Shown here: positions 44,584 through 57,151 of the stretch, piece by piece
Layout of the letters: the number at the start of each line of letters is the position of its first letter
How positions within the stretch are numbered: position 1 is the first letter of the stretch
From: Nymphalis io
Taxonomy: Eukaryota > Arthropoda > Insecta > Lepidoptera > Nymphalidae
Assembly: GCF_905147045.1 (NCBI RefSeq)
Contig: NC_065908.1
Span: 2,356,001 to 2,420,000 of the forward strand
Reading direction: 5' to 3'
Length of the DNA: 64,000 nucleotides
The notes under the pieces: generated by a model
What the model saw: only the letters and a program-made list of their open reading frames with translations
The model's database searches: none
What the model was told of the DNA's origin: nothing
Made by a program: the position numbers and the translations under genes

Positions 44584-44989
44584 GTTATTAAGAAATGACG
44601 CAGTACGCGATATTACTCTGGTCATTACCCTTTAAATATGGTGAATAATTCAAGGACGATTTAATAGATTATATTCGTAAAAAGTAGGTATTAGCAGGTG
44701 TAAAATCACTTATTGTCAGCTGTATTTTTATTAATTATATTATTAAATTCTATAAAAGGTCTACAACGTAGACTAGATACATAATCGAATTTGAAAAAAT
44801 CTTTATTATTTATTTATCTGATCATATTGCATGAAATTTTATTTTAATTGTTGTTTGTTATTAATTTATTATTTGATGAATTTTATTATCTCAACAATCT
44901 CCTAAGCTATGATTATGAATTATTATTTACTTATATGTGAAGACTTGATCGGTTTCTAGTTATTTTTTTATAATATACGTTGGTGGATG
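44584..44989. other. unassigned AT-rich DNA
   Basis: No supported feature. Confidence 0.5.
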
Positions 44990-45230
44990 TACAGATGGAT
45001 CAATGGTAAATGGACACCACCATTCATAGACGTCTTAAGAAATATTAACCATTTCTTACATCGTTATTGCGCCACAAACTTGGGAACTTGCTATGACCCT
45101 TGTACTTGAAGTTTCACTGGCACACTCACCCTTTCGAACGGAACAGAATAATACTGAGTATTGCTATTTGGCGGTAGAATAACTGATGAGAGGTAGCCAC
45201 ACAGACAAGTGTGCACAAATCTCTTCCAAG
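44990..45230 (-). repeat. SINE-A copy, degenerate
   Basis: AAATATTAACCATTTCTTACA, TTGCGCCACAAACTTGGGAAC, ACTCACCCTTTCGAACGGAAC and TATTGCTATTTGGCGGTAGA. Confidence 0.75.
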
Positions 45231-46000
45231 CGAAATTTATTGAAAGAAACTTATTGTGTAATTTCTAACTATTTGTCTTTTTTACAATAAAATGAAGTTA
45301 AAATATGTATTTCAATATTAATTTCGTAAAGCATAAAATAATTTTATTTGATATTAAAATGTTTTAAAATTCGAACCCTGGTGATCAAAGGTCTACTTTA
45401 TTTCCTTGTAATATAGGTCAAATAAATAAACTTACTGCAATATAAAAACATACATACGCTTAAAATAACTGATTTCGAACGGTTACCAGTAATATATCCG
45501 TTGAGATCTCTGAATCAAAACAAACAGCACACTCAGCTTCATAAATCTTGAGAAATGTATTGACCATTTGAATCTAATGATGCAGCTGCATAAAAACAAA
45601 AGACATTTACCAAATATAGGCCCATTCACGTCCAACCATAGACAAACTTTTTTGTTTCTAATGCAATCAAGCGGTTTAATAAGTTCATATTGTTTTTGAC
45701 AGTACGTTGACCCAGCACCACGTGTACTCACACGTGCAAAGCTTCCTTTGTCCAGATCTTTGTGCTTTTTAATATCCTTTCTAAGTTCTAAATTTCGTGA
45801 GGAGGGCAAGGATGATGATAGAACAAGGAAATATGTGGAGTATATTTTTTTTTTTACATTATATTATTTTTTGTCAGTTTCAGTATTTGTTGTTGAAATA
45901 GTACATTTTGTTAAATTTATTTTTAATTGTATATTATTAATTGAAATTTGTATAAAAATTAATGCGCTAATGTAATTTGTAAAGTAATTTTCATTTTTTT
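45231..46000. other. AT-rich DNA with a minus-strand open frame
   Basis: A 108-codon minus-strand frame (45809-45483) has a lysine/arginine-rich start (RNLELRKDIKKHKDLDKGSFAR) followed by GTGAGTAC at about 45731, a splice-donor-like sequence. No family is recognised and a gene is not claimed. Confidence 0.35.
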
Positions 46001-46198
46001 TATATGGGCCACCTGTTAGTAAAGAGCCTTCCTTAACCTTAAGAACTAAAATGTTATATCCCTTGTATCTGTAGCTACACTGGCTAACTTAACCTTAAAA
46101 CCGGAACTTAATTATACTAAGTATTGCTATTTGTCAGTAGAATAAGTAATGAGAGGGCGGCACCTCCCCAGGCGGACTTGAACAAAGCCTACCACTAA
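46001..46198 (-). repeat. SINE-A copy, degenerate
   Basis: ATATGGGCCACCTGTTAGTAA, AACTAAAATGTTATATCCC, AACCGGAACTTAATTATAC and CTACCACTAAG. About 80 bp near the 3-prime end is deleted. Confidence 0.75.
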
Positions 46199-46744
46199 GA
46201 ACAATCTGTCATACAAATGCACGTTAGCACTATTACAAAAAAAATATAGGGTTTTGGTGTTAATACTTTTGCGCCTACTGCACACCATTCTCTGTTCTAA
46301 CCCCAAACCGTGTGACCCTCTTGTAAGACTGCACTTGTTACTGAACAATACCTAACCCTCTGATTTAGCCCTATTCAACTTTGTCACGTTCTTTACATAA
46401 CGAACTATATAGCTTTATATAATGTGTCTGATCTTTCATTGTTAACTTTGGGTAGCCTGGAGCCAAAATGGAAGAATGCTTGTCAATTGTGATATTTTTT
46501 AGTCACAGTTTATATTCAACAGATTAAAAATGTCTATAGTCAACAAAGGCACATTCTACTTTTGTTTTAATAATGTTAACAGAAAATACAATTTTAATAC
46601 AATAATGAATAATTTGTTGACTTCAATTTTAACACGCAAAAAGAAAATTTGACATAGAATAAATGATTAAAAAATAATTTTAAGTTATTGTATGCAAATG
46701 CAAAAATTTCTAACACGAGAAAATTAGAAGTACTATTTAACAAG
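46199..46744. other. unassigned AT-rich DNA
   Basis: No supported feature. The minus-strand frame at 46127-46348 partly overlaps the SINE-A copy. Confidence 0.5.
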
Positions 46745-46872
46745 AGAAATCAAATTATTCAATATAGAAGCATGAAAGCACTTACTTATTGATTGTCAAA
46801 TTAGAAACTTACACCGCTTTGGAAAAGGAAATAACTTGACCTGAAATGAGCCGGCGAAAAAATCTCAGCGAG
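46745..46872 (+). repeat. rep-D copy, degenerate
   Basis: ATTCAATATAGAAGCATGAAAG, CTTATTGATTGTCAA, CACCGCTTTGGAAAAGGAA and ATGAGCCGGCGAAAAAA follow the intact copy at 4338. Confidence 0.7.
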
Positions 46873-47282
46873 AACAAATATAAAGATAAATCATTATCAA
46901 GATTTAATTGCATTTATTTGCAATTGCATAAAATTGCAATTTGGCTATAAAGCTAAGAACGGTGATATTATATGTTGATATTTGCCAATAAAAGGCAGGA
47001 AATCAAACTATTACCACGTAACGTAAGAAATTGTTAATATTTAACGATTGGACCGAATAAAATGACTTTCAAATGCTCATTTAATAAGTACAATATATAA
47101 ACATATATTAAATTAAAAAAATAAAAATACATATGTATCGTAACATTTGTATGTAAGCATCGAATATTTATGGACGTACATATATTTTTGTAACAAATGT
47201 TTCATATATAATTATATTATCTAATACTAAAAACAAGTATTTACATAAGAATTATCTACGTTAAAGTCTTAAGTATATATAA
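46873..47282. other. unassigned AT-rich DNA
   Basis: No supported feature. Confidence 0.5.
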
Positions 47283-47385
47283 ATAAAAATTAAAAATAGC
47301 CATATAGCATTTCTCCTTTGAATCGCAAGCCCCCTCCTGTCATCACTAAAGACAATAAGACGAGTATTATCTGTGTTATTATAAG
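47283..47385 (+). repeat. rep-H copy, shortened
   Basis: TAAAAATTAAAAATAGCCATA, GCATTTCTCCTTTGAATCGC, CCTCCTGTCATCAC and GACAATAAGACG. Confidence 0.65.
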
Positions 47386-48832
47386 CTTGTTGTAAAAAAT
47401 AGGATATTTTTCTATACACAATATCTATGATTTATCTTCTCTTAAACTTACATGAAAATGTTATTAAATAAAGTAGGTAACCTTTCGAAAAATATAATTT
47501 TCAGAATTAATTTAAATCGTTTTCGTCACGATAAAATCCAAGTTTCTTTTACAGTAAATACTCATATGTATGTTATCGGTTAGGTCAAAACAACAAAAAT
47601 TTAAATCACATAGCAGATTTTTATCTTTCGATAATTTTATCATAATTAGATATTATTTCAATTTCGCAAAACACTAACAGCGGAAAATATCTAATGTGTT
47701 AGTTTGTAATGCAAGCTATAATTTACAGACGTATGGACAAACAGTGCAGCAGACCATGCTAGTACCAACAATGAGTCGTCAGTACTGCTACGATTATCAA
47801 AAGTCCGGTGACCGGGAACACGCGGTGATTCGAATGACATCTACAATACCTCATTGTGACACTAATTGCATTAAAAGTATAATTTTCTTATATAATTTCA
47901 ATAATAGTCAACAGGACAGTGGTATATCAAGACCAATTTTAGTATAATTAAATGTTTTTTTTTAATTTTTCAAGTTCCGTTCGTTAGATGCATTGAAGAC
48001 CTTCAACTCTTATTTTCTTCAACTTGTGTCGATGGAATCATATTAAAAATTTAAAATTATATTTTTTCTTTTGTATTCATTGCGAAAAAGGTCTTCACAC
48101 TTTAATTAATTACAAAACCAATATTTTTCTTTTTGTACTTTTTTTCTTTTTTTTTAGTACTCGTTGTGTTTGAGGAGTTATCGTATTTATTGTACATTGT
48201 ATTTATATTATATAGTTGTAATTTTAGTATGTATTGATAATATTATTTTTTTATTGATATTTGTATATTTCATATTTTTACTGACATTTATTTGTTAGTT
48301 TGTTTATGTTATAGATTTTTGTTATTTTATTTATTATTATTACAGCACCACCTACCTCATATCCATGAGTTATATACCTACCTCACACCGTTTGTTGCCT
48401 GGAAGAGATCGCTATTTTTTGTAATATTTTTTTTGTAAAATAATGTTCTTTGTGTTGTACAATAAAGTTTAAAGTAAGTAAGTAATTATATGTACTTACA
48501 ATTACATTAACTATGAATCTAGAAAAACATATCAATACTTATTCATTACGATAGTGCTAATCAATTACTGGTCGTAAACGTTTTCTTATTTCTAAGTTAG
48601 TCTTCATTTAATTTGTAGTTCATATACATTTATCTGGTTTAAGACATTTATTTTAAAAAAAAACACAATTCACTTAATATGAGAAATACACGTTAATCAT
48701 ATAAGTGAATACAAAAATTATGAAACAAATGGGTATTAGTAAATTCTTAAACTAGTTTTTTATAATTTGACATTGTTGTAGGTGGGTAAAAGGAAAAAAG
48801 TAAGATTACAATTACGTTTCGTTTACAATAAT
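47386..48832. other. AT-rich DNA with possible LINE tail
   Basis: 48395-48478 (CTGGAAGAGATCGCTATTTTT, GTACAATAAAGT) has the wording of a lepidopteran LINE 3-prime end with AATAAA. The 83-codon frame at 47696-47947 is unrecognised. Confidence 0.45.
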
Positions 48833-49066
48833 GCACCACTGAATTTTCATGTGCTTAATTTGTGTTTATAATTCATCTCGTGCTTGGAAAGGAAAATATC
48901 GTGAGGAAACCTGCATGTGTCTAATTTCATTGAAATTATGCCACATGTGTATTCTACTAACCCGCGCAAATTGGAGCAGCGTGGTGGAATAAGCTCCAAA
49001 CCTTCTCCTTAAAAGAGAGAGAAGGCCTTAGCCCAGCAGTGGGACATTAACAGGCTGTTACTGTAC
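48833..49066 (+). mobile_element. SINE-B copy, headless, with 10-bp target-site duplication
   Basis: GCACCACTGAATTTTCATGT to ACAGGCTGTTACTGTAC, flanked by TTACAATAAT at 48823-48832 and 49067-49076. The flanks show it inserted already 5-prime truncated and mark the true tail end of SINE-B. Confidence 0.9.
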
Positions 49067-49076
49067 TTACAATAAT

Positions 49077-50062
49077 TATTGAAATGTTCCGATTCTAGGG
49101 CGTTCAACTAAAAATACATCAACCCCTTTGGTTGCGCTGTTGTCTGGGAAAAAGTCTGCTTATCAATTACCAAATTAAACAGCCGATTAAACAAAGTCAT
49201 TGAATCTTTACCTCACTGTTTTTATATAAACCTAATTATTACGCATTGAGCCCTTAAATAATGAAATCACTTACCCTTTACAAGGAACTTTCGTCTCTAT
49301 TTTGATTCGCAGACATTCTACTTTTGTTTGGCTTAAGGTTAATATTGTTTACTTAAAGTTTAATGCAATTACACCTCAAAAGATTCTTATTTATTTTGTT
49401 CAAGTAGTGGATACTGAGAATGAAAGTAAGTTTTTTCTATCGATTTATAGATTAATAAACTGTTACTTTTTATGTCATTTTACTAAATTACATATATATT
49501 ATCTATGGCGTTATAATATTCTTATATTAAAATAAATGAAAATGTAAAAATAACTAAATATAGACGGCCTTACTTAAGTGGAAGCAATATTTTAACTGAT
49601 TAAATTCATACTAAAAACTTCACACTTAAAAGTCCCACATGGAGCACAAGCCAGGCCCTTGGTTTGATAGGAAGCCCGACATATTGGAACACGATCGCAT
49701 TTGTTATTTACATTTTTTTATTATTAACATCAAAGCTTCCAAACAAAAAAATCGGCTTACAAACAGAGGTGAAAACTCAACTAAGCTGTACATTGCCTAT
49801 TATTATTATATGCAAGTTGGATTATCTAATAAATAAATGTAGTATATAAAAACTTTCAAAACTTAACCATTGTTGATTTTGCATGAAAACATAATATAAT
49901 TTAAAGAGCTGAATGAGAGATAAATATGTAGTATTTGTAAATTTAAATTACGATACTGAAACATGATTCTAAGGTAGTAATATGAGCCTTCTTGAACAAA
50001 GTATAATTTGATTTTCAATACTTCTTTTATACCGATCTTATGGCTTTTGACACTCTTATAGT
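49077..50062. other. unassigned AT-rich DNA
   Basis: Overlapping 60-77 codon frames at 49302-49535 and 49639-49849 have no domain. No repeat recognised. Confidence 0.45.
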
Positions 50063-50432
50063 TGACTGCCTCGTTAGTCTAGTGGCTAGATGTAAGGCCG
50101 TAGACCCGGAGTTTCTGGGTGCAAGTCCCAAGTCGGGCCAATAATAAGTTATAGGGTTTTTCTGTCAGAAAAGTCTGAGAGTCTGGAAGTAGGAAGTGTG
50201 TGTGTGTGTGAACACTCCCGTGCGTCGGAAAGCCGTTGATCCTGCGCCTGAACTATTTCCGATCGTGTCGGAATGCCGAATCTGATCCGATTTTGAGAGC
50301 TAGGAAATAGAGTGTGCACTTGTGTTTGCGCACACACTTGTGTACTATAATATCTCCTGCGTAGTTGGCTAATCTCTCTTGCGATTGGCCGCAGTGGCCG
50401 AAATCGTTATGGAGGACTTTATTATTATTATA
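50063..50432 (+). mobile_element. SINE-C copy, full length
   Basis: Head CTGCCTCGTTAGTCTAGTGG with mutated B-box GGGTGCAAGTCCC, body, and TTA tail. A (GT)n expansion interrupts the GTGTGTACACTCCCG block at about 50198. ATAGTT at both sides may be a short target duplication. Confidence 0.9.
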
Positions 50433-52428
50433 TAATAGTTTCTGGCAACCGCAAAATTTACAAACGAGTGCATCCTGATTTCCTTCAAAATACAATTTTC
50501 GGTAATCCAATCTCGCTGCGGTTTGAAGTATATTTCTCATCAACGCTTACGTTTAGTGCGGTCAAGAGTATATTTCGAGTTCATCCTTTTTTATTCAAAA
50601 ACCAACCCCAAGTATTCGTTATAATTTCCTCGAAGGTTTTTACGTCAGTTTTTTGGAGCAATACATTATCTTGTAGGGAACGAAGTCGTATTCTCAATTA
50701 TCACCGCATTTTGATTTTCTTTTTTAAACGCAACAAAAAATTACGCTACCGACATTTGAGGTTAAAAATCATGAATAGTTCATTCGACTTACTTTTTAAT
50801 TAACCGATGTTTACTTTTCCTTTAATGAAAACAAAACAGTAACTGGGATGGGATAGCTGGGGAACTGGGAGGCAGAAAATGAAGTCGTTTAATTTATAAT
50901 TTGTCTGTAAAATCTGTCAATACGATAAAGTAAATGAAGATAGTCTTCGCCTACCAAAAAAGAAAAAACTTTTAGAATAGAAACTTTTAAAATAATAATT
51001 ATTTTACAAGCATTTCTTAATCTAAGTGAAACAATAACAGAAAATATATTATGAGTATAATAGAGATTTTGTTGACAACTTTGTTACGTTGATTAGTTTT
51101 TTATGAAAAAAGTTATTTTATTGTTAACAAATATATTTAAATTAATATATTTGTTAACTTATATAAATAAATTATTCGCATCAACAACCCCATTAATGTA
51201 TTCTTAGGTAATTGATTTTTAAACAACTTAGTTAAATACTATAGTGTCATTTATAATAATTACAAATTAATTATAAGCATACATCACATTATCAGAAATA
51301 AATAAATATTATAAAAAAATGTTAAAATATATAACACTATATAACAAGATTTAAAGTTTGTATAAAAAACTATACCGTAACGTAATACACGTACATAGAT
51401 CGTACGTTTTCGTGTTCCCTTTCATCTAACGACAGGGAAAGTTAGATGAGATTACGTTTTGTGGACCTGATTACATTTTTTTTATAATTTTCAACGGTCA
51501 CGTGATAAAAAATTAAAAATATAAGGACGGATCCTCAAATAAAAAAAATACATTACATGCGTGTTGTAATTATAAACTTCGAAACTAATATTATAAAGCC
51601 TAAGGTACTTGTTTGAACGCGTTAATCTCGATCTACAAGGAAATCATGAAAAAAAAACAATTTTGCATTTTTCTAGAAATGTTTATTTGTGTTATCGAAA
51701 AATAGTCCAAATGACTATGGCCTCGGTATTAAATATCGATAAAAAAGTGTGACGTCACAGTAGTTGTTTATCAAGCCCGCTGAGTTTCTTTCGCAGGTTC
51801 TTCAGAGGTCTTTGTTGACACATTTAGATTATAGGGTACACTATATTTATTTATGTGACATTAAAAATGATATGAAAATATAAAACCAAGTCCCTTTACT
51901 TTCCGCATATTATTCAATTATAATTAAAACTTTTATTTAATTACTCATTTGGTACTATTTTCTGTAACCCTGACGTGTATGCAAAAATCATCATGATTCT
52001 CGATTGGGTAGTTATGACGTGAAACCATAATAAAAAACAAACAGACTCAATTTCGGATTAATAATATTAGTAAAGATAAAGTTGCTTTACTAAAAGAATT
52101 ATTACTTTAATTCGATTAATTTCCACATCAAAAAATTATAAGCTGAGTATCATAGTCAAAATATTAGGCATAACTATCATTCATTCATTTATTTTACATT
52201 CTAAATGTAATTATAATAATAAGAACATTGATTATAAGTATCAATTACAAAGCACATATTTATTGTTTTTAGTTTTTAACTTATAATTAATTTCAACTAA
52301 GGTGAAATGAAGAGTGACAACATTTCGTCAAAATTATAACTATAAATATATTTTATCGTTATGATTTTCTAATCTATAAAAAGTACATTAGCAAATAATA
52401 TTTAAAATGAGTTCTAAGATTCACATAC
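50433..52428. other. 2 kb AT-rich DNA
   Basis: No gene; the 111-codon frame at 50468-50803 is unrecognised. Perfect palindrome at 51123-51158 is listed. A perfect CRE octamer lies in GTGACGTCAC at 51750. Confidence 0.5.
51123..51158. repeat. perfect 15-bp palindrome, 6-nt loop
   Basis: GTTAACAAATATATT and AATATATTTGTTAAC flank TAAATT. Confidence 0.85.
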
Positions 52429-52571
52429 CTGGACGAGTTAGCAGTTATTGGGAGCAGGAACGAGGGGTCCTTTAATGGTCGGCATCCTCCGCAATCACTG
52501 CTAGGGTTTGTGACGCGTGAACTCATTTATGAGCTGCGACACACGAAGCGATTTACGAGTAATAATTTATA
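52429..52571 (-). promoter_or_regulatory. candidate minus-strand promoter plus untranslated first exon
   Basis: Minus strand: TATAAATT at 52571-52564, then about 30 bp later a GC-richer segment, and at 52429 CTCGTCCAG|GTATGTGA, a strong splice donor. Between them is a short ATG frame (MPTIKGPLVPAPNNC, then stop). The order TATA, exon, donor is what a spliced transcript start needs. No downstream coding exon was identified, so this is a hypothesis. Confidence 0.3.
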
Positions 52572-52624
52572 GGAAGTATGGTTTAACCGATTAAATAAAT
52601 ATTTAAATTAAAATTAAAAGTAAA

Positions 52625-52740
52625 AGCCTGTATATTTCCCAACTCTGGGCTCAGATTTTCTTTTGGGTAGAGAAGGTTTAGAGATTAGTCCAGCACGCTG
52701 CGGGTAGTCTATGACTTCAACAACATATCTATGTAAGAAA
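52625..52740 (-). repeat. SINE-B tail, degenerate
   Basis: AAGCCTGTATATTTCCCAAC, TGGGCTCAGATTTTC, AGAGAAGGTTTAGAG and CCAGCACGCTGC. Confidence 0.65.
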
Positions 52741-53029
52741 GTACGAAATAAAACAAACACATCAATTATTACTTACTTCATAATTGAAGCTCATCGCTCT
52801 CTAAATTAGCTAGTAAATACAAGTACCACGAAGCTGTTATTATCTATAAATCATCAGCGATTCAGGGTACTATTTTTGTGTTTGGATTTGGTGTATTTGC
52901 TATTTTGGAGTACAATCATGAAGCCATTCAAACCGTCCATGAAGCCATGTATTACGAAACTAAATAGAGATTACATAATAAATAGTGATTATTTTTAAAA
53001 TCATAACAACAAGACAAACTTACTTATGT

Positions 53030-53306
53030 AGTAGTAACAGCCTGTAAATGTCCCACTGCTGGGCTAAGGCCTCCTCTCCCTTTTTGAGGAGAAGGTTTGG
53101 AGCTTATTCCACCACGCTGCTCCAATGCGGGTTGGTGGAATACACATGTGGCAGAATTTCGATGAAATTAGACACATGCAGGTTTCCTCACGATGTTTTC
53201 CTTCACCGAAAAGCACGAGATGAATTATAAACAGAAATTAAGCACATGAAAATTCAGAGGTGCTTGCCCGGGTTTGAACCCACGTTCATCGGTTATGATT
53301 CACGCA
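53030..53306 (-). mobile_element. SINE-B copy with 9-bp target-site duplication
   Basis: ACAGCCTGTAAATGTCCC to B-box GGGTTTGAACCC and ATGATTCACGC, truncated in the tRNA head. TACTTATGT at 53021-53029 and 53307-53315 flanks it closely; the next bases also nearly agree. Confidence 0.9.
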
Positions 53307-53315
53307 TACTTATGT

Positions 53316-55952
53316 GGTCATAGTTAATAATTACACGTGTAGACCGATCTAATAGTGATAAATTAAATCAATCAATTAATTAAATGTTTAATAAATTAAC
53401 TACAAAATACGCGTACTTACTAGTACGATCAATCTTTTTTTAAACTTATAAAAAATATAATATTAAATATTGATCCTGAACTAAATTTCCCTACCGTGTG
53501 CATCCCATGCCTGCGCGCGCGCACGTATAAGATTGGCACCTGTCAACCTCCGACACGCTGCACGAACACGATCGCATTATTGCCTCGTTACATATACCAC
53601 AGCAAGGACAATTCCACTAACTCAAACTACACATTGAAGATTAATTACCATTATATAATACAGTCGAAACACAAATGGGAATCCGCAATTTATTTGTTAG
53701 TTATCAACCAACGAAATATCAAAATCAACTGAAATTTTGTCATGTAAAAAAAAAGATTTAGATAATTAATAAATTTAAACTAACTATATGGAACAAAAGA
53801 AAAGTTATTTTGCGTCAGAATCTTTTTAATCGGATATTAGATACAGTAAGAAAAAAAAGTTAATTGACCTTAAAAATTCACGCTTATTATTTTCAAAGAA
53901 ATTTCACTTCCATTTACAAGTTTTTGGGTTTGATTTTATAGTTAGACGTTAAATTATGTAATATATGCGATAAAACACACTTAAAATTAATAAAAAATAA
54001 AGCAAAGTAAATAAATAGGTACGTATCTGTGATGAGCTACCGTTTTTTGTTATTTACGATTCGAGATTACATGACGAATCGTATTTTTCTCACTGATATA
54101 TATGAAACGTAAATGTTTGAACTTCAATTATGTACTTGAAACGGTTTGATAATGTAATCGTCTTGTTGCAATATTCACAACACACTTAATTCATCACGCT
54201 CGATTTGTTCCTTTGTTAAAAAATACAATCCAACTTATCGACGTTCAAGTATTGTGTTGACATCAATTTTATATTCAACCTTGCAACTAGTTTTTTTTAT
54301 TTGCAAGTTATGTGCTATTTTTTTTTTCTTTTTTTAGACTTGAATAGTTTTCTAACTGGATCTATATCTAATAACGTTCATAGAATTATATAAATATAAT
54401 TGAACCATACCAAACTATACTATAAAGATTTTGTAGAAATTGTTTGTTTTAATTGATATTTTCTTAATACTAAAATAATACCTAATATCGTACAAAAGGC
54501 GGGTCTAATTTTAAAAGCATTCTTTCACAGTTCAGTAATAGTCCTCGTGACATTTGTAGAATATAAATGATATTCTACAAATGTCACGACAATTAGATGA
54601 TGTAAAAAAAAAAAATCGTGACTTAACACTTAAACCCTCGTTTTACATACTGTGAGTGCAATCTATCTATTATACCTACAATGATTCGAATGCACTATTG
54701 CATATTACCTTTCCTAAATTATTATTTTAATGAAATTACTCATATATATAATTTGATAATTTTGAATAATTTATAAACATACACATTACGATTAATAAAT
54801 ACTGTTAGATAACAAAGTAAGGGTAGTTCATAATTATGATTTGCGAATAAAGCTACATATTTTTAGTTCATTGGGTTCAAATTCGCTTGATTATTTTTTA
54901 GCAATTATACCCTATTTATAATCAATCTACTTCTAGCCACAGATTATCAAAAAATATTGCAAGAAATTATTATTTATTTATAATGATTACTATTTTTGAA
55001 ATAATAAACTTCAATATTTCCAATATAAAATAAATTGAAAATGTCATTTTATATATAAAAAAGTACGAAATTATCTTTGTCGCCTTGCAATTGTTATTAA
55101 CGCAACTAAAAATAGTCAAGAGTTTTTATCTAAAAATACTAGTGAATACTCTGAAAGAATCCATTATGAGTCGCGCTTAATGTTCAAAAAATAAAAGATT
55201 TTTAAGATTAAATCTTACTCTCGCTTCTTTGAAATCGCCATTAGTCCCGCTCCAAGACTTTAATGTAATTGTCTATGAATGATAAATAAAAACTCCTTGG
55301 TTAAGGTCAGTGGATGAAGGAACCGTGTGCATTGAGAATTCAATATATCTGTCCTTATCACACGTGAGGTGGACATTTTTTTTTCTTCTTTATGTCCTTT
55401 GTAATGAAAGCGAAATTGTTACAGAAATAAAAAGTTCATTTACTTAATTTCATGGTGGACGACGAAACAGCTTATTTTATTTATGTGTGTGTGGTAAATA
55501 TATATTTAACTCATTTTGTTAGTATATGTAGCGAATTTTAAAAAAGGAACAGGCTTTCTGAATATCAACACATAAAAAACTATATTGATCTAATCTCTTG
55601 ATAAATACAAATGTATTTACATATATATTATATTTATATAAAAATTTGCGTCTTGTTTTGTTTTATTTAAAAGTCACAAAGAAAAAAATCCTTATAAAAA
55701 TAAATGACAAATTAGTTGTAACGTTTTATCAATTGCCTTTTTCACATTGCAATTCGATTATTTTATAAATATTACAATGTATTTAATTATACGTACGCGT
55801 CAAAAATACGTGAAGCGTGTTGTACAAATTGTACAATCGATTAAGACGGTACGGTTGACGAGTTAACGGATCGATTATAAGGAATGTTTACAAGTCATTT
55901 GTTAAAAAATAGCATAAGATTATATGCTTATTTTACCCGTACATAGCGAAGC
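53316..55952. other. 2.6 kb AT-rich DNA
   Basis: No gene recognised. CCTGCGCGCGCGCACG at about 53510 is a small CpG patch. Palindrome at 54545-54589 listed separately. Confidence 0.5.
54545..54589. repeat. perfect 20-bp palindrome, 5-nt loop
   Basis: TCGTGACATTTGTAGAATAT pairs exactly with its downstream complement around loop AAATG. Confidence 0.9.
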
Positions 55953-56178
55953 TAAGCCGAGATGGCCCAGTGGTAAGAACGCATGAATCTTAACCGATGA
56001 TCGTGGCTTCAAACTCGGGCAAGCACCACTGAATTTTCATGTACTTAATTTGTGATTATAATTATTATTCCACCAAACCGCATTGGAGCAGCGTGGTGGA
56101 ATAAGCTGCAAACCTTCACCTCAAAAAAGCGAGAGGAGGCCTTTAGCCCAGCAGTAGTACATTCACAGGCTGTTACGG
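55953..56178 (+). repeat. SINE-B copy with complete tRNA-like head
   Basis: GCCGAGATGGCCCAGTGGTA (A-box), GTGGCTTCAAACTCGG (B-box), GCAAGCACCACTGAATTTTC, then a jump over about 80 bp to CCAAACCGCATTGGAGCAGC and the tail CACAGGCTGTTACGGT. Confidence 0.88.
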
Positions 56179-56523
56179 TGTACAATAGAGAAGCTAGTAA
56201 AGTATATTTTGATTCTGATACAACGTTCACTGACATAATATATTTAGAAAATTATTTTGCCACAGGACAAATTATAAATAAGTAAATAATTACTTATTGA
56301 TGACTCAGTGACTTATAATAAGGCAAAGCAATTTTTCCTGTTAAATATATGTTCTTCATCATCATCACTATATCAGCCGGAAAACGTCCTCTGCTGGCCA
56401 AAGACAACATATGCTACAATTACTCATCGAATGCTCGCAATGTTATATCTAATCGGAAATTAACACTTTACAAACTGACACAAAAATATATATATTCAAA
56501 GGTTCATTAAAACAATAAGAATG
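56179..56523. other. unassigned DNA
   Basis: CATCATCATCACTATATCAG and TCCTCTGCTGGCCAAAGAC at about 56355-56405 resemble a common lepidopteran repeat word. No gene. Confidence 0.45.
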
Positions 56524-56536
56524 TTCACGTGTCATA

Positions 56537-56866
56537 CCGTACCGTAACCGTAACAGCCTGTGAATGTCCCACTGCTGGGCTAAAGGCCTCCTCTCCTCTT
56601 TTTTTTTTTTTTTGAGGAGAAGGTTTGGAGCTTATTCCACCACGCTGCTCCAATGCGGGTTGATAGAATTCACATGTGGCAGAACTTCAGTGAAATTAGA
56701 CACATGCAGGTTTCCTCACGATGTTTTCCTTCACCGTAAAGCACGAGATGAATTATAATCACAAATTAAGCACATGAAAATTCAGTGGTGCTTGCCCGGG
56801 TTTGAACCCACGATCATCAGTTAAGATTCACGCGTTCTTACCACAGGGCCATCTCGGCTTTTTTTT
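56537..56866 (-). mobile_element. SINE-B copy, full length, 13-bp target-site duplication
   Basis: The minus-strand element starts with A-box GCCGAGATGGCCCTGTGG preceded by an A run and ends GCCTGTTACGGTTACGGTAC. TTCACGTGTCATA occurs at 56524-56536 and 56867-56879. This defines complete SINE-B of about 330 bp and shows a TACGGT-type repeated tail. The pyrimidine run at about 56598-56613 has expanded. Confidence 0.94.
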
Positions 56867-56879
56867 TTCACGTGTCATA

Positions 56880-57151
56880 GTTTATTTAAAATCTCAGTGA
56901 AAAAAATGAAAAGTTTTTTTTTTAAATATGTCTTAGGGAGGAAGAAGCGCCCGGTTTATTCTTTCTAGTCGAACTCTTACCTTTAATACTCAAAGGTATG
57001 TTAATTCAAGGTCGAATTTGTTTATTTACTTTTTTCTTCTTTGATTGAAATATGTTATGTACCTTCTCGCTGTACTTACGCAGGATCACCCATTAAAACT
57101 GGAATATATTAACACAGGATAGATGGAATTACTGCTGTCGGTAGTATCCAC
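56880..57151. other. unassigned DNA
   Basis: No supported feature before the LINE fragment. Confidence 0.5.

Noticed and set aside
50468..50803. 111-codon open frame
   Set aside because: Long for the region, but translation shows no domain, the context is AT-rich, and the start lies just after a SINE-C.
55953..56025. Possible true tRNA gene
   Set aside because: Same reasoning: it is the head of SINE-B, present in several copies.
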